From NCBI RefSeq assembly GCF_900142825.1, contig NZ_FRCH01000001.1:1922001-1986000 (forward strand): a stretch of 64,000 nucleotides of DNA, given 5' to 3'. The stretch comes from Rhodanobacter sp. OK091 (GTDB lineage: Bacteria > Pseudomonadota > Gammaproteobacteria > Xanthomonadales > Rhodanobacteraceae). The number at the start of each line of letters is the position of its first letter. Position 1 is the stretch's first letter. The notes under the pieces are model-generated. The model worked only from the letters and a program-made list of their open reading frames with translations. It was not told the origin of the DNA and searched no databases. Below are positions 42,338-50,770 of the stretch, in pieces. Made by a program: the position numbers and the translations under genes.

Positions 42338-42760
42338 ATGCATGAACTGCCACCCTTCCACCTAGCCTTCCCGGTGACCTCGCTGAGCAACGCCCGCGCG
42401 TTCTACGGTGACCTGCTCGGCTGCCCGGAGGGCCGTTCCAGCGACAGCTGGGTGGACTTCGATTTCCATGGCCACCAGATCGTGGCCCACCTGGCGCCAG
42501 AGGAAACACGTACGATGCCTGCGCACGACGTCGATGGCGACGACGTGCCGGTGCGCCACTTCGGCGTGGTGCTTTCGATGGATGCATGGCAGGCGCTGGC
42601 CGAGCGGCTGCAGACAGCCGGCATCCGGTTCGTGGTGGAACCGCACATCCGCTTCAAAGGCCATCCGGGCGAGCAGGCCACGATGTTCCTGCTCGATCCC
42701 TGTGGCAATGCGCTGGAGTTCAAGGCGTTCGCGGATCGCGCGCGGTTGTTCGCGAAGTAG
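42338..42760 (+). CDS. VOC family (glyoxalase/bleomycin-resistance fold) protein
   Basis: A 140-residue protein with paired beta-alpha-beta-beta-beta modules. Seen: [20 protein letters not shown] with a first metal-type His, the central [20 protein letters not shown], and the terminal [16 protein letters not shown] with the ligand Glu. The His/His/Glu pattern is that of metal-dependent VOC enzymes such as extradiol dioxygenases or glyoxalases. GGA lies 8 nt before the ATG at 42338. It is 19 bp upstream of the DUF3820 gene on the same strand, so the two may be co-transcribed. Substrate unknown. Confidence 0.88.
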   Translation: MHELPPFHLAFPVTSLSNARAFYGDLLGCPEGRSSDSWVDFDFHGHQIVAHLAPEETRTMPAHDVDGDDVPVRHFGVVLSMDAWQALAERLQTAGIRFVVEPHIRFKGHPGEQATMFLLDPCGNALEFKAFADRARLFAK

Positions 42761-42779
42761 CGCGGCGGGAGCGATAACG

Positions 42780-42992
42780 ATGGAAGCGGAAGACCTGCCC
42801 AAGCTGGTGAGCGTGCGCATGCCATACGGCAAGTATCAGGGATGGCTGATCGCGGACCTGCCTGGCGCATATCTCGCGTGGTTCGCGCGCAAGGGATTTC
42901 CGAAGGGCGAGCTGGGCCGGCTGCTGGCGCTGATGCTGGAACTGGACCACAACGGCTTGTCGTCGCTGCTCGATCCGCTGCGCAAGCGCTGA
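42780..42992 (+). CDS. DUF3820 family small protein
   Basis: A 70-residue protein with the family signature VRMPYGKYQGWLIADLPGAY-LAWF and KGFPKGELGRLLALMLEL. GGGAG 8 nt upstream of the ATG at 42780. DUF3820 proteins are 'putative quorum-sensing-regulated virulence factor'-like or exonuclease-associated small proteins with no settled role. Lies 19 bp after the VOC gene and 30 bp before the oxygenase gene, all on the plus strand. Confidence 0.85.
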   Translation: MEAEDLPKLVSVRMPYGKYQGWLIADLPGAYLAWFARKGFPKGELGRLLALMLELDHNGLSSLLDPLRKR

Positions 42993-43022
42993 CACGGCCA
43001 CGCGTCGCTACACTGGCGCCCG

Positions 43023-43637
43023 ATGAATACCCATCCGTCTCCGTTCCATGACATCGCCACCGCACTGACCAACGAAGGCTGGTGCGTGGTGGCGGACTTT
43101 CTTTCGTCCGCGCGGACACAAGCGCTCGCCGACGAGTGTCGCGCCATGCGCGCGGCGCACCAGCTGACGCCTGCCAGAGTCGGCGCCTTGCGTACGGCCA
43201 CGCCATTGCGGGGCGACAGCACGCACTGGTTCCAGGCCGATGCGTTGAGCGCGCCGCAGCAGGTGTTCACCGATCGCATCGACGCGCTTCGGATGGTGCT
43301 CAATCGCGAGCTGATGCTGGGGCTGGTCGAATGCGAATCGCACTACGCCGTGTATCCGCCCGGTGCCGGCTACTCGCGTCATCTGGATCGCTTGCGCGAC
43401 AGCGATGCCCGGGTGGTGTCGGCCGTGTTCTATCTCAACGAGGCATGGCAGACGGCCGACGGAGGCGCGTTGCGGCTTTATCTGGCCGATGGTTCTTCGC
43501 GCGACGTCTTTCCGCACGCCGGAACCTTGCTGCTGTTTCTCTCGGCGCAGTTCGAACACGAGGTGCTGCCGGCCACGCGTGAGCGCATGAGCATCGCGTG
43601 CTGGATGCGGCAGCGCACGCCAGGCTCGATGTTCTGA
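43023..43637 (+). CDS. 2-oxoglutarate/Fe(II) oxygenase (prolyl-4-hydroxylase-like)
   Basis: A 204-residue single-domain oxygenase. Iron ligands fit HLD in GAGYSRHLDRL (His and Asp, about residues 119-121) and the distal His in FEHEVLPA (about 178), with Arg ten residues later for 2-oxoglutarate. Strands RVVSAVFYLNEAWQTADGG and FPHAGTLLLFLS complete the jelly-roll. It resembles SM-20/P4H-type hydroxylases that act on proteins, though small-molecule substrates are possible. It ends 6 bp before the convergent YheT gene. Confidence 0.9.
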   Translation: MNTHPSPFHDIATALTNEGWCVVADFLSSARTQALADECRAMRAAHQLTPARVGALRTATPLRGDSTHWFQADALSAPQQVFTDRIDALRMVLNRELMLGLVECESHYAVYPPGAGYSRHLDRLRDSDARVVSAVFYLNEAWQTADGGALRLYLADGSSRDVFPHAGTLLLFLSAQFEHEVLPATRERMSIACWMRQRTPGSMF

Positions 43638-43643
43638 CCGTAC

Positions 43644-44660
43644 TCAGGCTAGCGCGGCCTTGTCCGCCACCGCGTTGAAGCGCGCCGCGATGTAGTCGTC
43701 GGTGAAGCTGGTCATGCCGTAGCCGCGGATGAAACCGCAGTGGCCGCCGTAGTCGGCGATGTCGAGCTCCACGTTCGGCGGCAGTTCGAGTTTCTCGAAG
43801 GCGTCGACCGGGATCACCGGATCGTCCTTGGCGGTGAGGATGGTGGCTGGGATCTGCAGCGCCCGCATGGCATCGCCGGCCACCGAATAGCCGTCGAGAT
43901 ACTGCTGCAGCGACGGGAAGTCGGTATGCCGCAACACCATCGCCTCGGTGAGACCGCGCAGGTTCTGATTCAGCTCGGACATCTCGAAATACTGGTGCTG
44001 CGGAAACGCCTTCTGCTTGGCCTGCAGCGAGTGCCGCCACTTGCGCATGAAGTAGGCCTGGTAGAACCACGGCGCGGATTCTTCCAGCGAGAACAGGCCT
44101 TCGCTGGGATCGATGATGGGGCACACCGCCAGCGCGTAGCTCAGCGGAATGCCGACGCGTGCGGTCTGCATCGCGGCGCGCAACGCGAAGTTGCCGCCCA
44201 GCGAGAATCCGGCCAGTGCGATGGTGCGAGCCGGCCAGCGCTGCGCGATGTCGCCCAGCGCATGCACTACCTCGTCGATGCGGCAGGAGTGGAACAGCGC
44301 CTCGTTGAGCCCATGGCTGTCACCGTGGTCGCGGAAGTTCAGCCGGAAAATGTCCCAGCCGTCGGCGAGCAGGCGGCTACCGGTCTGCAGCACATAGGTG
44401 GAATCGACGCTGCCCTCCCAGCCATGAAACAGCACAGCCAGGCCGCGCGACTGCGGCCGAATCTTCTGCGCGGTGTAGGCACCGGTGAGACGCACGCCGC
44501 CGCCACCGTCGACTACCACTGGCTCGGCACCTTGCATCACCGTTTGCGCGGCGCGCGGCAGCAGCATGCGGCGCACGCCGCTGGACGACAGCATGGTCTG
44601 GATATGGCCGCTGCGCAGCGGCCAGGGCGGACGGAAGTCCTTTCCGTACGGCAGGTTCAT
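43644..44660 (-). CDS. YheT family alpha/beta hydrolase
   Basis: A 338-residue hydrolase of the UPF0017/YheT group. It opens FRPPWPLRSGHIQTMLSS (family signature), then LAVLFHGWEGSVDSTY (oxyanion region), the nucleophile elbow LAGFSLGGNFAL, the acid in TAKDDPVIPVDAF and the catalytic His in YGGHCGFIRGYG. Family members are esterases of unknown natural substrate. Its start overlaps the acyltransferase stop by 4 nt (ATGA), which suggests joint work on lipids; that link is inference. Confidence 0.9.
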   Translation of the reverse strand: MNLPYGKDFRPPWPLRSGHIQTMLSSSGVRRMLLPRAAQTVMQGAEPVVVDGGGGVRLTGAYTAQKIRPQSRGLAVLFHGWEGSVDSTYVLQTGSRLLADGWDIFRLNFRDHGDSHGLNEALFHSCRIDEVVHALGDIAQRWPARTIALAGFSLGGNFALRAAMQTARVGIPLSYALAVCPIIDPSEGLFSLEESAPWFYQAYFMRKWRHSLQAKQKAFPQHQYFEMSELNQNLRGLTEAMVLRHTDFPSLQQYLDGYSVAGDAMRALQIPATILTAKDDPVIPVDAFEKLELPPNVELDIADYGGHCGFIRGYGMTSFTDDYIAARFNAVADKAALA

Positions 44661-45457
44661 TCCGGTCGGTCTTCCAGCGCCGCGCCGATGCGCTCGCGCG
44701 ACAGCTCGGCCATGCGCCGGCGCGCGTCCGGGCTGGCCGGCACCGGCGTGAGGAAATGCACCTCGGCATCCACCGGCGCCTCGCCCAGCAGGCGCACGAT
44801 GTTGTGCACGAAACTCTCGTTCTCGCGGAAGCCGGTATCGATCACGCGACGGCCATCACGGGCGAAACGCAACGCCACCGGTTGCACCGCCACCCCGGCA
44901 TCCAGCGCGGCCTGGAAGATGCGTGCGTGGAATGTCTTCAGCACGCCGTGGTAGCCGGTGCCGCCTTCCGGGAACACCGCCACCGAACGGCCGCCGTGCA
45001 GCCGTTCGACCATCACCTGCATCACCGTGGACAGCGAATGATTGCTGCCGCGGCGATGGAAGATGGTGCCGCCGGTTGCGGCCATCCAGCCCACCAGCGG
45101 CCAGCGCGCAATCTCGGCCTTGGCCACGAAGCAGGCGGCGCGCTGGCTGTGCAGCAGCTCGATGTCGATCCATGAGGTGTGATTGGCGACGAACAGCACC
45201 GGATCGGCCAGCGGCTCGCCGAAACGCACCGAACGCATGCCGAACACGCGCAGCAATTGGGTCGACCACCAGCGGATCATCCGGTGCGCAAAGGGCTCCT
45301 CGCCGTTCTTCATCACCACATGCTGATTCCAACTGAGGATCAGCGAACACAGCAGGATGCCCAGCAGGATGTGCAGCAGCAGCAGCGGCACGCGCCACAG
45401 ATAGCGCAACGGGCGCAGCGGGTCACGTTCGGAGACAGTGGCGGTGTCTATGCTCAT
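44657..45457 (-). CDS. Lysophospholipid acyltransferase (PlsC family)
   Basis: A 266-residue membrane acyltransferase. One or two N-terminal spans (VPLLLLHILLGILLCSLILSW) lead to the acyltransferase domain: HX4D catalytic motif in NHTSWIDIELL (about residues 93-98), substrate motif FHRRGSNHSL, and the third motif VAVFPEGGTGYHG. Likely acylates lysophosphatidate or another lysophospholipid at the inner membrane. Translationally coupled to yheT downstream. No clear ribosome binding site precedes the ATG. It follows the Lrp gene on the same strand by 40 bp. Confidence 0.92.
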   Translation of the reverse strand: MSIDTATVSERDPLRPLRYLWRVPLLLLHILLGILLCSLILSWNQHVVMKNGEEPFAHRMIRWWSTQLLRVFGMRSVRFGEPLADPVLFVANHTSWIDIELLHSQRAACFVAKAEIARWPLVGWMAATGGTIFHRRGSNHSLSTVMQVMVERLHGGRSVAVFPEGGTGYHGVLKTFHARIFQAALDAGVAVQPVALRFARDGRRVIDTGFRENESFVHNIVRLLGEAPVDAEVHFLTPVPASPDARRRMAELSRERIGAALEDRPE

Positions 45458-45497
45458 CAGTCAGTTAGTTTAGCGTTAGTTGACGCAGCTGCGCCGC

Positions 45498-45974
45498 TCA
45501 ACGTTCGAGCTGGCTCAGCGGCAGCGACGGCGAGCGTTTCACCGTGCGCAGCACGAAGCTGGAGTTGACATCGGCGACCCCTGACGCGTTCAGCAGATGA
45601 TCGAGCAGGAAGCGTGAGAAATCCTTGAGGTCGGCCACGTAGACATGCAGCAGATAATCCATGTCGCCGGTCAGCGCGTGGCAGGCGACCACTTCCTCCC
45701 ACTCATTGACGTGCTCGACAAAGCCCTCGATCGTCGCACTCTCATGTCTGGTCAGCTGCACCCGTACGAACGCCTGCAGGCCCAGGCCCACCGCCTGCGG
45801 GTCGATCTGCGCCGCGTAGCCGGTGATGATCTTGTCCGCCTCCAGCCGTTGCAGCCGGCGCAGGCACGCCGACGGCGACAGGCTGACCCGCTCGGCCAAC
45901 TCGGCATTGGTGATGCGGCCCTCGCTCTGCAGTACGGCGAGCAGGCGCAGGTCGGTGCGGTCCAGTGTCGTCAT
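45498..45974 (-). CDS. Lrp/AsnC family regulator next to phhA
   Basis: A 158-residue regulator: HTH at about residues 5-60 (LDRTDLRLLAVLQSEGRITN, LSPSACLRRLQRLEADKI) and an RAM ligand/oligomerisation domain at about 70-150 (GLQAFVRVQL, VVACHALTGDMDYLLHVYVA). ATG at 45974, preceded by GGAGG. It is divergent from phenylalanine 4-monooxygenase across 141 bp, where a TTGC-N9-GCAA dyad lies, so amino-acid-responsive control of phhA is inferred. An acyltransferase gene follows on the same strand. Confidence 0.92.
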   Translation of the reverse strand: MTTLDRTDLRLLAVLQSEGRITNAELAERVSLSPSACLRRLQRLEADKIITGYAAQIDPQAVGLGLQAFVRVQLTRHESATIEGFVEHVNEWEEVVACHALTGDMDYLLHVYVADLKDFSRFLLDHLLNASGVADVNSSFVLRTVKRSPSLPLSQLER

Positions 45975-45994
45975 GCGCAATAAACCTCCGACAT

Positions 45995-46011
45995 TTGCCC
46001 TATTTTCGCAA
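45995..46011. promoter_or_regulatory. Candidate Lrp-type dyad between lrp-like gene and phhA
   Basis: TTGC-N9-GCAA with an AT-rich centre (CCTATTTTC), 20 bp upstream of the regulator start and about 105 bp upstream of phhA. Symmetry and position fit an AsnC/Lrp operator; the match is short, so this is a tentative call. Confidence 0.35.
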
Positions 46012-46115
46012 TGATAGTGCATTCGTGGTGGGAATCCTGGCAATAAAACAAGCTTCATGCAGGCAAACCGCCGTAAGCTTGCAGCTGATCAGCACATCCC
46101 GCTCCGGAGCTCGCC

Positions 46116-47003
46116 ATGGATACGCCACGCAAAGTCGAACACCAGCAGACCGACCGTGGTTATGTGCCGGTATACGCCACCGGTGTGGTCGACCAGCCGT
46201 GGGCCAGCTACAGCAAGACCGACCACGAGGTATGGGACACGCTGTTCCAGCGCCAGCGCGATCTGTTGCCCGGGCGGGCCTGCAAGGAGTTCATGGCCGG
46301 CGTGGAACGCTTCGGCCTGGGCGATGGCGGCATTCCCAAATTCGCCGAATTGAACAAGGTGTTGGGCGCCGCCACCGGCTGGGAAGTGGTCGCGGTGGAA
46401 GGCCTGCTGCCGGACGAGGTGTTCTTCGATCACCTGGCCAATCGCCGTTTTCCGGTCAGCTGGTGGATCCGCAGACCCGACCAGCTCGACTACCTCAGCG
46501 AACCGGATCTGTTTCACGACCTGTTCGGCCACGTACCGCTGCTGCTCAACCCGGTGTTCGCCGATTACATGCAGGCTTATGGCCGCGGCGGCATGAAGGC
46601 GTTCGCCATCGGCCCCGAAGCGCTGATGAACCTCACGCGGCTGTACTGGTACACGGTGGAGTTCGGCCTGATCAACACCGGCGAAGGCATGCGCATCTAC
46701 GGCGCCGGCATCGTCAGCTCCAAGGGCGAGTCGATCTACTCGCTGGATTCGCCCTCGCCGAACCGCATCGGCTTCGGCCTCGAGCGCGTGATGAGCACGC
46801 GCTACCGCATCGACACCTACCAGCAGACCTATTTCGTGATCGACAGCTTCGACCAGCTGTTCGAGGCGACGCATCCGGACTTCACGCCGATCTACGCGAA
46901 GCTGCGCGAGTTGCCCGCGCACGCCGCCGGTGATGTGCTGGATGACGATCGCGTATTCACCCGTGGCGATCGCGAAGGCTGGGCGACGGGCGCGGATACC
47001 TGA
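46116..47003 (+). CDS. phhA: Phenylalanine 4-monooxygenase
   Basis: A 295-residue pterin-dependent hydroxylase converting phenylalanine to tyrosine with O2 and tetrahydropterin, cytosolic. Iron ligands are seen in PDLFHDLFGHVPLL (two His) and YWYTVEFGL (Glu). YVPVYATGVVDQPWA near the start and RRPDQLDYLSEPD (pterin loop) fit bacterial PhhA, which lacks the regulatory ACT domain. Divergent Lrp-type regulator upstream. No phhB (pterin dehydratase) lies next to it in this window. Convergent with an SGNH hydrolase gene after a 21-bp gap. Confidence 0.96.
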   Translation: MDTPRKVEHQQTDRGYVPVYATGVVDQPWASYSKTDHEVWDTLFQRQRDLLPGRACKEFMAGVERFGLGDGGIPKFAELNKVLGAATGWEVVAVEGLLPDEVFFDHLANRRFPVSWWIRRPDQLDYLSEPDLFHDLFGHVPLLLNPVFADYMQAYGRGGMKAFAIGPEALMNLTRLYWYTVEFGLINTGEGMRIYGAGIVSSKGESIYSLDSPSPNRIGFGLERVMSTRYRIDTYQQTYFVIDSFDQLFEATHPDFTPIYAKLRELPAHAAGDVLDDDRVFTRGDREGWATGADT

Positions 47004-47024
47004 GCGACCCTGCCACAAGGGTGG

Positions 47025-47687
47025 TCAGTGCAGTATCCCATCCACCCACGGCTTGATGATGCCGATCCACAACAGATAGCCCTTGCGGTTCATGTGCAGG
47101 CCGTCTTCCCCGAAAAGATCAGGCTGCGGCGCGCCGTCCTTGAGCATGGGCGTAAAGACATCCAGGTACGTCACGTCTTTTTGTGTTGCCGCATACGCCC
47201 GGACCAGCGCATTCGCCTGACGGATCTGGGGTAGCAGCACGGCGCGCGCCATACTGGGTTTGATCGCGACGAAGGCGATCGGCACGCCGGGATCGACCGC
47301 GCGCGCCTTGCGCACGAAGGCGGCGAAATCGTCGCGCACCTGTTCCGGACTGTTGCCTTCCTGCAGGTCGTTGTCGCCCGCGTACATGACGATGGCGCGT
47401 GCATGGTAGGGCGCCACGATGCGATCGGCGAAAAAGGTCGAGTCGCTGATCACCGAACCGCCGAAGCCGCGGTTGATGACCTTCACTTCCGGGAAATCCG
47501 CCGCCAGCGATTTCCAGTGCTCGATCGACGAGCTGCCGATGAACAGGATGGACTCCGGTGCCGGTGCATGTGCCCGGTCGGCAGCCTCGAACGCGGTGAT
47601 GGCCGAATTCCATTGCGCATGATCGTTCTCGCGTGCCTGCGCCAGCAGCGGCAGCAACGCGAACAGCAGGATGATCAGTCGTTTCAT
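47025..47687 (-). CDS. Exported SGNH/GDSL-type hydrolase
   Basis: A 220-residue exported esterase. Signal peptide MKRLIILLFALLPLLAQA; block I nucleophile in ILFIGSSSIEHW, block II Gly in NRGFGGSVISD, block III Asn in YAGDNDLQEG, and block V Asp/His in DGLHMNRKGY. All four SGNH residues are therefore present. Natural substrates are usually acylated or acetylated glycans or lipids; not determinable here. Stands alone between phhA (convergent) and the RES toxin gene. Confidence 0.9.
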   Translation of the reverse strand: MKRLIILLFALLPLLAQARENDHAQWNSAITAFEAADRAHAPAPESILFIGSSSIEHWKSLAADFPEVKVINRGFGGSVISDSTFFADRIVAPYHARAIVMYAGDNDLQEGNSPEQVRDDFAAFVRKARAVDPGVPIAFVAIKPSMARAVLLPQIRQANALVRAYAATQKDVTYLDVFTPMLKDGAPQPDLFGEDGLHMNRKGYLLWIGIIKPWVDGILH

Positions 47688-47721
47688 GGTTCCACCGTCG
47701 TCTCGGGAGCAAGCCCCGAGA

Positions 47722-48408
47722 TTACCGCGGACGCGGGAGCGCCGACACCTTGAGCACCATCGCGATGTGTTGTCCGTTCCAGCGATAAATCATGTGCTCG
47801 GACTGCACGCACGGCGCCACCAGGTCCGGATAGAAAACGGCCACGCATTCGCCCGCATGGCGGGCGCTGTTGTAGACGATGCCGTTGGAACCCGCCGTGC
47901 GCAGCTGTCGCGCCAGTGCCACGCTGGCGGCGTAGCTGTCCGGATCCTGCGCCTCGGGCCAGCCGCCACGCAGATCATGCAGCTTGCCGGCAATGCTGGT
48001 GCAGTAGCAGCGCATCTCGACGTCACACGCCGGCTCGGCGGTAGCGGCGAGGAATTGCTCGCGGTGATACACGGTTTCCTCGACCGCAGTGGCGACGCTG
48101 TGCGCGGCATAGAACACGCCCCAGCTGCCGTCGGAAAAACGGCTGCCGTCGGGATTGAGATGGGTGAACGCGGCCATCACCGGGGTGGAACCCGGCCCGC
48201 TGATGCGGCGCTCCCGCGGCACCAGTTCCAGCGCGCCGGCTTCCTCGCGCAGGCGCGGATTGGTCAGCGCCTCGATCGCGAACAATGCGTCGAGATCCGC
48301 CGGATCGGCGATGCGGTCGTACACCCCGATCGGCGGAAAGCGGCTTGGCACGATGCGGTACGCGTGAGTCCAGCGAATGCGCTTGATCGGTGGCAACGTG
48401 GTCGGCAT
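47722..48408 (-). CDS. RES domain toxin (NAD+ phosphorylase/NADase family)
   Basis: About 228 residues with the RES fold: IRWTHAYRIVPSRFPPI (Arg of the NAD site), ALTNPRLREEAG, FSDGSWGVFYAAHSVATAVE (Tyr and Glu region) and NGIVYNSARHAGECVAVFYP, whose closing YxSxR-like segment carries the catalytic Ser. RES toxins deplete NAD+. Start is uncertain: ATG 48408 gives a family-typical N-terminus; GTG 48495 or ATG 48489 would place it 8-14 nt after the antitoxin gene. Pairs with the Xre/MbcA-type gene just upstream. Confidence 0.85.
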   Translation of the reverse strand: MPTTLPPIKRIRWTHAYRIVPSRFPPIGVYDRIADPADLDALFAIEALTNPRLREEAGALELVPRERRISGPGSTPVMAAFTHLNPDGSRFSDGSWGVFYAAHSVATAVEETVYHREQFLAATAEPACDVEMRCYCTSIAGKLHDLRGGWPEAQDPDSYAASVALARQLRTAGSNGIVYNSARHAGECVAVFYPDLVAPCVQSEHMIYRWNGQHIAMVLKVSALPRPR

Positions 48409-48502
48409 CGGAAGTCCGTGGCGGGCGGAAGCGGCGTGCAAAAGCGGGAACCAAGCATGTCGCGCGCCCGTCTCGCCGGTCGCGACCATGCGCACACTTC
48501 AC

Positions 48503-48895
48503 TCAACCGCGCTGCGCATCCAGATACTGGCGCACCACATACAGGTCGGCGACGTTGCCCGACAGCATGCGCTCCAGCGCGGAATGGCCGCCGAACAGCG
48601 GCGCCTGGTTCGGCTTGTGCAGCCACGCGTCGGCCTGCTCCGGATCGGGGAACAGGATCTGCAGTGACTTCCAGATGCCGAGCAGATAACTGATCCGCTC
48701 GATCGTGTCGCGACCGAGCGTGCCGGCCTGCTGGCGCTTCCACTTGTAGAACGTCGACTCCGGTGGGTCACCGAGCAGCTTGCGCTGCTCCGCGATGCGC
48801 AGCTTCCACTGGTCGGCAAGGCGGAAGAAAGTGCGCAGCGCCGGTCCGCCGAGCTCGCCGGCGGGGGCGGTTTCTGACAGCGGCTGGGCCAACAT
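48503..48895 (-). CDS. Xre/MbcA/ParS-type antitoxin of RES pair
   Basis: About 130 residues. An N-terminal Xre-like helical part (LADQWKLRIAEQRKLLGDPP, TFYKWKRQQAGTLGRDTIER) precedes the DUF2384 toxin-binding domain (NQAPLFGGHSALERMLSGNV, YVVRQYLDAQRG). This is the standard antitoxin partner of RES toxins, neutralising by direct binding and repressing the operon. Start taken at ATG 48895, 8 nt after GGAGA; an ATG five codons upstream (48910) lacks such a signal. A sigma-70 promoter with repeats lies just upstream. Confidence 0.87.
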   Translation of the reverse strand: MLAQPLSETAPAGELGGPALRTFFRLADQWKLRIAEQRKLLGDPPESTFYKWKRQQAGTLGRDTIERISYLLGIWKSLQILFPDPEQADAWLHKPNQAPLFGGHSALERMLSGNVADLYVVRQYLDAQRG

Positions 48896-48925
48896 GCGGA
48901 AACTCTCCATGTGAAGTCGATCTTC

Positions 48926-48954
48926 AATTTACTCCACGGAAGGAGTGTGGTCAA
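48926..48954 (-). promoter_or_regulatory. Sigma-70 promoter of the RES/Xre operon with internal repeats
   Basis: On the minus strand -35 TTGACC (48954-48949), 17-bp spacer, -10 TAAATT (48931-48926). The spacer region holds the dyad ACTCC-N6-GGAGT, and GAAGATCGACTTC, a near-palindrome, follows at 48925-48913. These overlap the promoter as expected for autorepression by the antitoxin. Confidence 0.55.
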
Positions 48955-48973
48955 TTCTTGATCAACCCGGTCC

Positions 48974-50770
48974 TCAAGGTGCCGGCGGCGGGGCCTTGTC
49001 GCCTTTTGCGCAATCGCAGCCAAAATCCGGCTCCGTACCGCCCTCGGCGATGAAACGGTCGATCCGCTGCTCCAGCACCGGCAGCGGTACCGAGCCGGTC
49101 GACAGCACGGTGTCATGGAAGTGCCGGATATCGAACTTCGCGCCCAGCGCCTTTTCCGCCTTGGCGCGCAGTTCCAGGATCTTCAGGTAGCCGAGTTCAT
49201 ACGACAACGCCTGACCGGGCCAGCTGATGTAGCGGTCGACTTCATTGGCGATCTCGCGTGCGGACAGTGCGGTATTGACGGTGAGGTAGTCGATCGCCTG
49301 TTGGCGGCTCCAGCCCAGATGGTGGATGCCGGTGTCGACCACCAGCCGGCAGGCACGCCACATCTGGTAAGTGAGGTAGCCGAAGCGCTGGTAAGGCGTC
49401 TGGTAGATGCCCATCTCGTTGCCGAGGTATTCCGAGTACAGGCCCCAGCCTTCGCCGTAGGCGGAGATGTAGCTGTTGCGGCGGAATTCCGGCTGGCCAT
49501 GCTGCTCGTCGGCCAGCTCCAACTGCAGCGCGTGACCCGGATAGGACTCGTGCAAGGTCAGCGCCGGCATGTTGTACAGCGGCCGCGATGGCAGGTCATA
49601 CGTGTTGACCAGATAGACGTCCGGACCGCCGCGGCCGGAGGTGTAGTACGGCGCGATATCGTCCGGCACCGGCCGGATGGTGAAACGCTGGCGCGGCAGA
49701 TGGCCGAAGTATCTGCCCATCTGGCCGTCCACTTGTTTGGCCACCCAGGCGCTGCGCATCAGCAGCTCGTCCGGTGTCTTTGCGTAGAACTGCGGATCGC
49801 TGCGCAGGAACTGCAGGAACTCCGCAAAGCTACCGTTGAAACCGCTGTCTTTCATCACCTCCAGCATCTGCGCGTGGATCTTCGCCACCTCGCCGAGGCC
49901 GATCTGGTGGATCGCGTCGGGTCCCAGGTCCAGCGTGGTGTACTCGTGGATCTGCTGGCGATAAAACGCCTTGCCGTCCGGCAACGCCTCGGCGGCCAGC
50001 GTGGTACGCGCCTGCGGCACGTACTGTTGGCGGAAAAACGTCAGCAGCTTTGCATAGGCCGGGATCACCTCGTCCCGAACGAGCTGCAACGCGCGGCCCT
50101 GCAATACCTGCGCCCGGTCGCCCGGGATCGACGCCGGCAGCTGCTTGAACGGCGCATAGAAGCCGCTCTGGGTCGGATCCTTCAACTCGGCTACCGCGGC
50201 GATCGATACATCGCGGCCCTTGAGCACCTCGCGCGGCACGCTGAAACCGCGTTGCAAGCCGAGCTGCATGTTGGCGATCTGCTGATCGATGTACGCCGGA
50301 ATCTGGCCGAGCCGATCGAGGTATCGGCTGTAGTCGTCGGCGGTGCGCAAACGGTCGGCGCCGAGCTCGTAGCCGATATCCGACCAGAACGCGGAATCGC
50401 TGTTGAATGGCATCTGCCAGTTCTTGAATTGCTGGTTGGCCGCGAAGTTGCCGATTTGTTCGCGATAGATCGCATAGTTGATCTGGTTGGCTGGCGACAG
50501 TTGCGCCGCGTCGATGCCGTCGAGCTGCTTGAGCACGCCTTGCCAGTAATCCAGCCGCTGCTGCTGGCTGGCCGCGTCGACCGCGTCGAGGCGGCCGTTG
50601 TTCGGCTGTGCTTCGCCCGACGCGCTGACCCCGGCCTGCCCCGTACGCCATGCCCATTCGGTGGTGTAGATGTGCTTGAAGTGCGCGTTGCCGTCCTGCG
50701 CGGCCCACGCCGGTGTGGCCAGCAGCGCGGCGCCCAGCAGCAGCCATGGCATGCCCGTGATGATCTTCAC
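48974..50770 (-). CDS. Exported DUF885 family protein (metallopeptidase-like)
   Basis: A 598-residue exported protein. Signal peptide MKIITGMPWLLLGAALLATP with cleavage near AWA-AQ; long helical body; and the DUF885 active-site motif MPALTLHESYPGHALQLEL (HExxxGH-like zinc pair) with SAYGEGWGLYSE about 40 residues later supplying the Glu. The family resembles M2/M32-type peptidases. The C-terminus has Cys-rich GCDCAKGD then PPPAP. It overlaps the SulP gene stop by 4 nt (ATGA), so it is the last gene of the ParBc_2-SulP-DUF885 operon. Confidence 0.9.
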   Translation of the reverse strand: MKIITGMPWLLLGAALLATPAWAAQDGNAHFKHIYTTEWAWRTGQAGVSASGEAQPNNGRLDAVDAASQQQRLDYWQGVLKQLDGIDAAQLSPANQINYAIYREQIGNFAANQQFKNWQMPFNSDSAFWSDIGYELGADRLRTADDYSRYLDRLGQIPAYIDQQIANMQLGLQRGFSVPREVLKGRDVSIAAVAELKDPTQSGFYAPFKQLPASIPGDRAQVLQGRALQLVRDEVIPAYAKLLTFFRQQYVPQARTTLAAEALPDGKAFYRQQIHEYTTLDLGPDAIHQIGLGEVAKIHAQMLEVMKDSGFNGSFAEFLQFLRSDPQFYAKTPDELLMRSAWVAKQVDGQMGRYFGHLPRQRFTIRPVPDDIAPYYTSGRGGPDVYLVNTYDLPSRPLYNMPALTLHESYPGHALQLELADEQHGQPEFRRNSYISAYGEGWGLYSEYLGNEMGIYQTPYQRFGYLTYQMWRACRLVVDTGIHHLGWSRQQAIDYLTVNTALSAREIANEVDRYISWPGQALSYELGYLKILELRAKAEKALGAKFDIRHFHDTVLSTGSVPLPVLEQRIDRFIAEGGTEPDFGCDCAKGDKAPPPAP

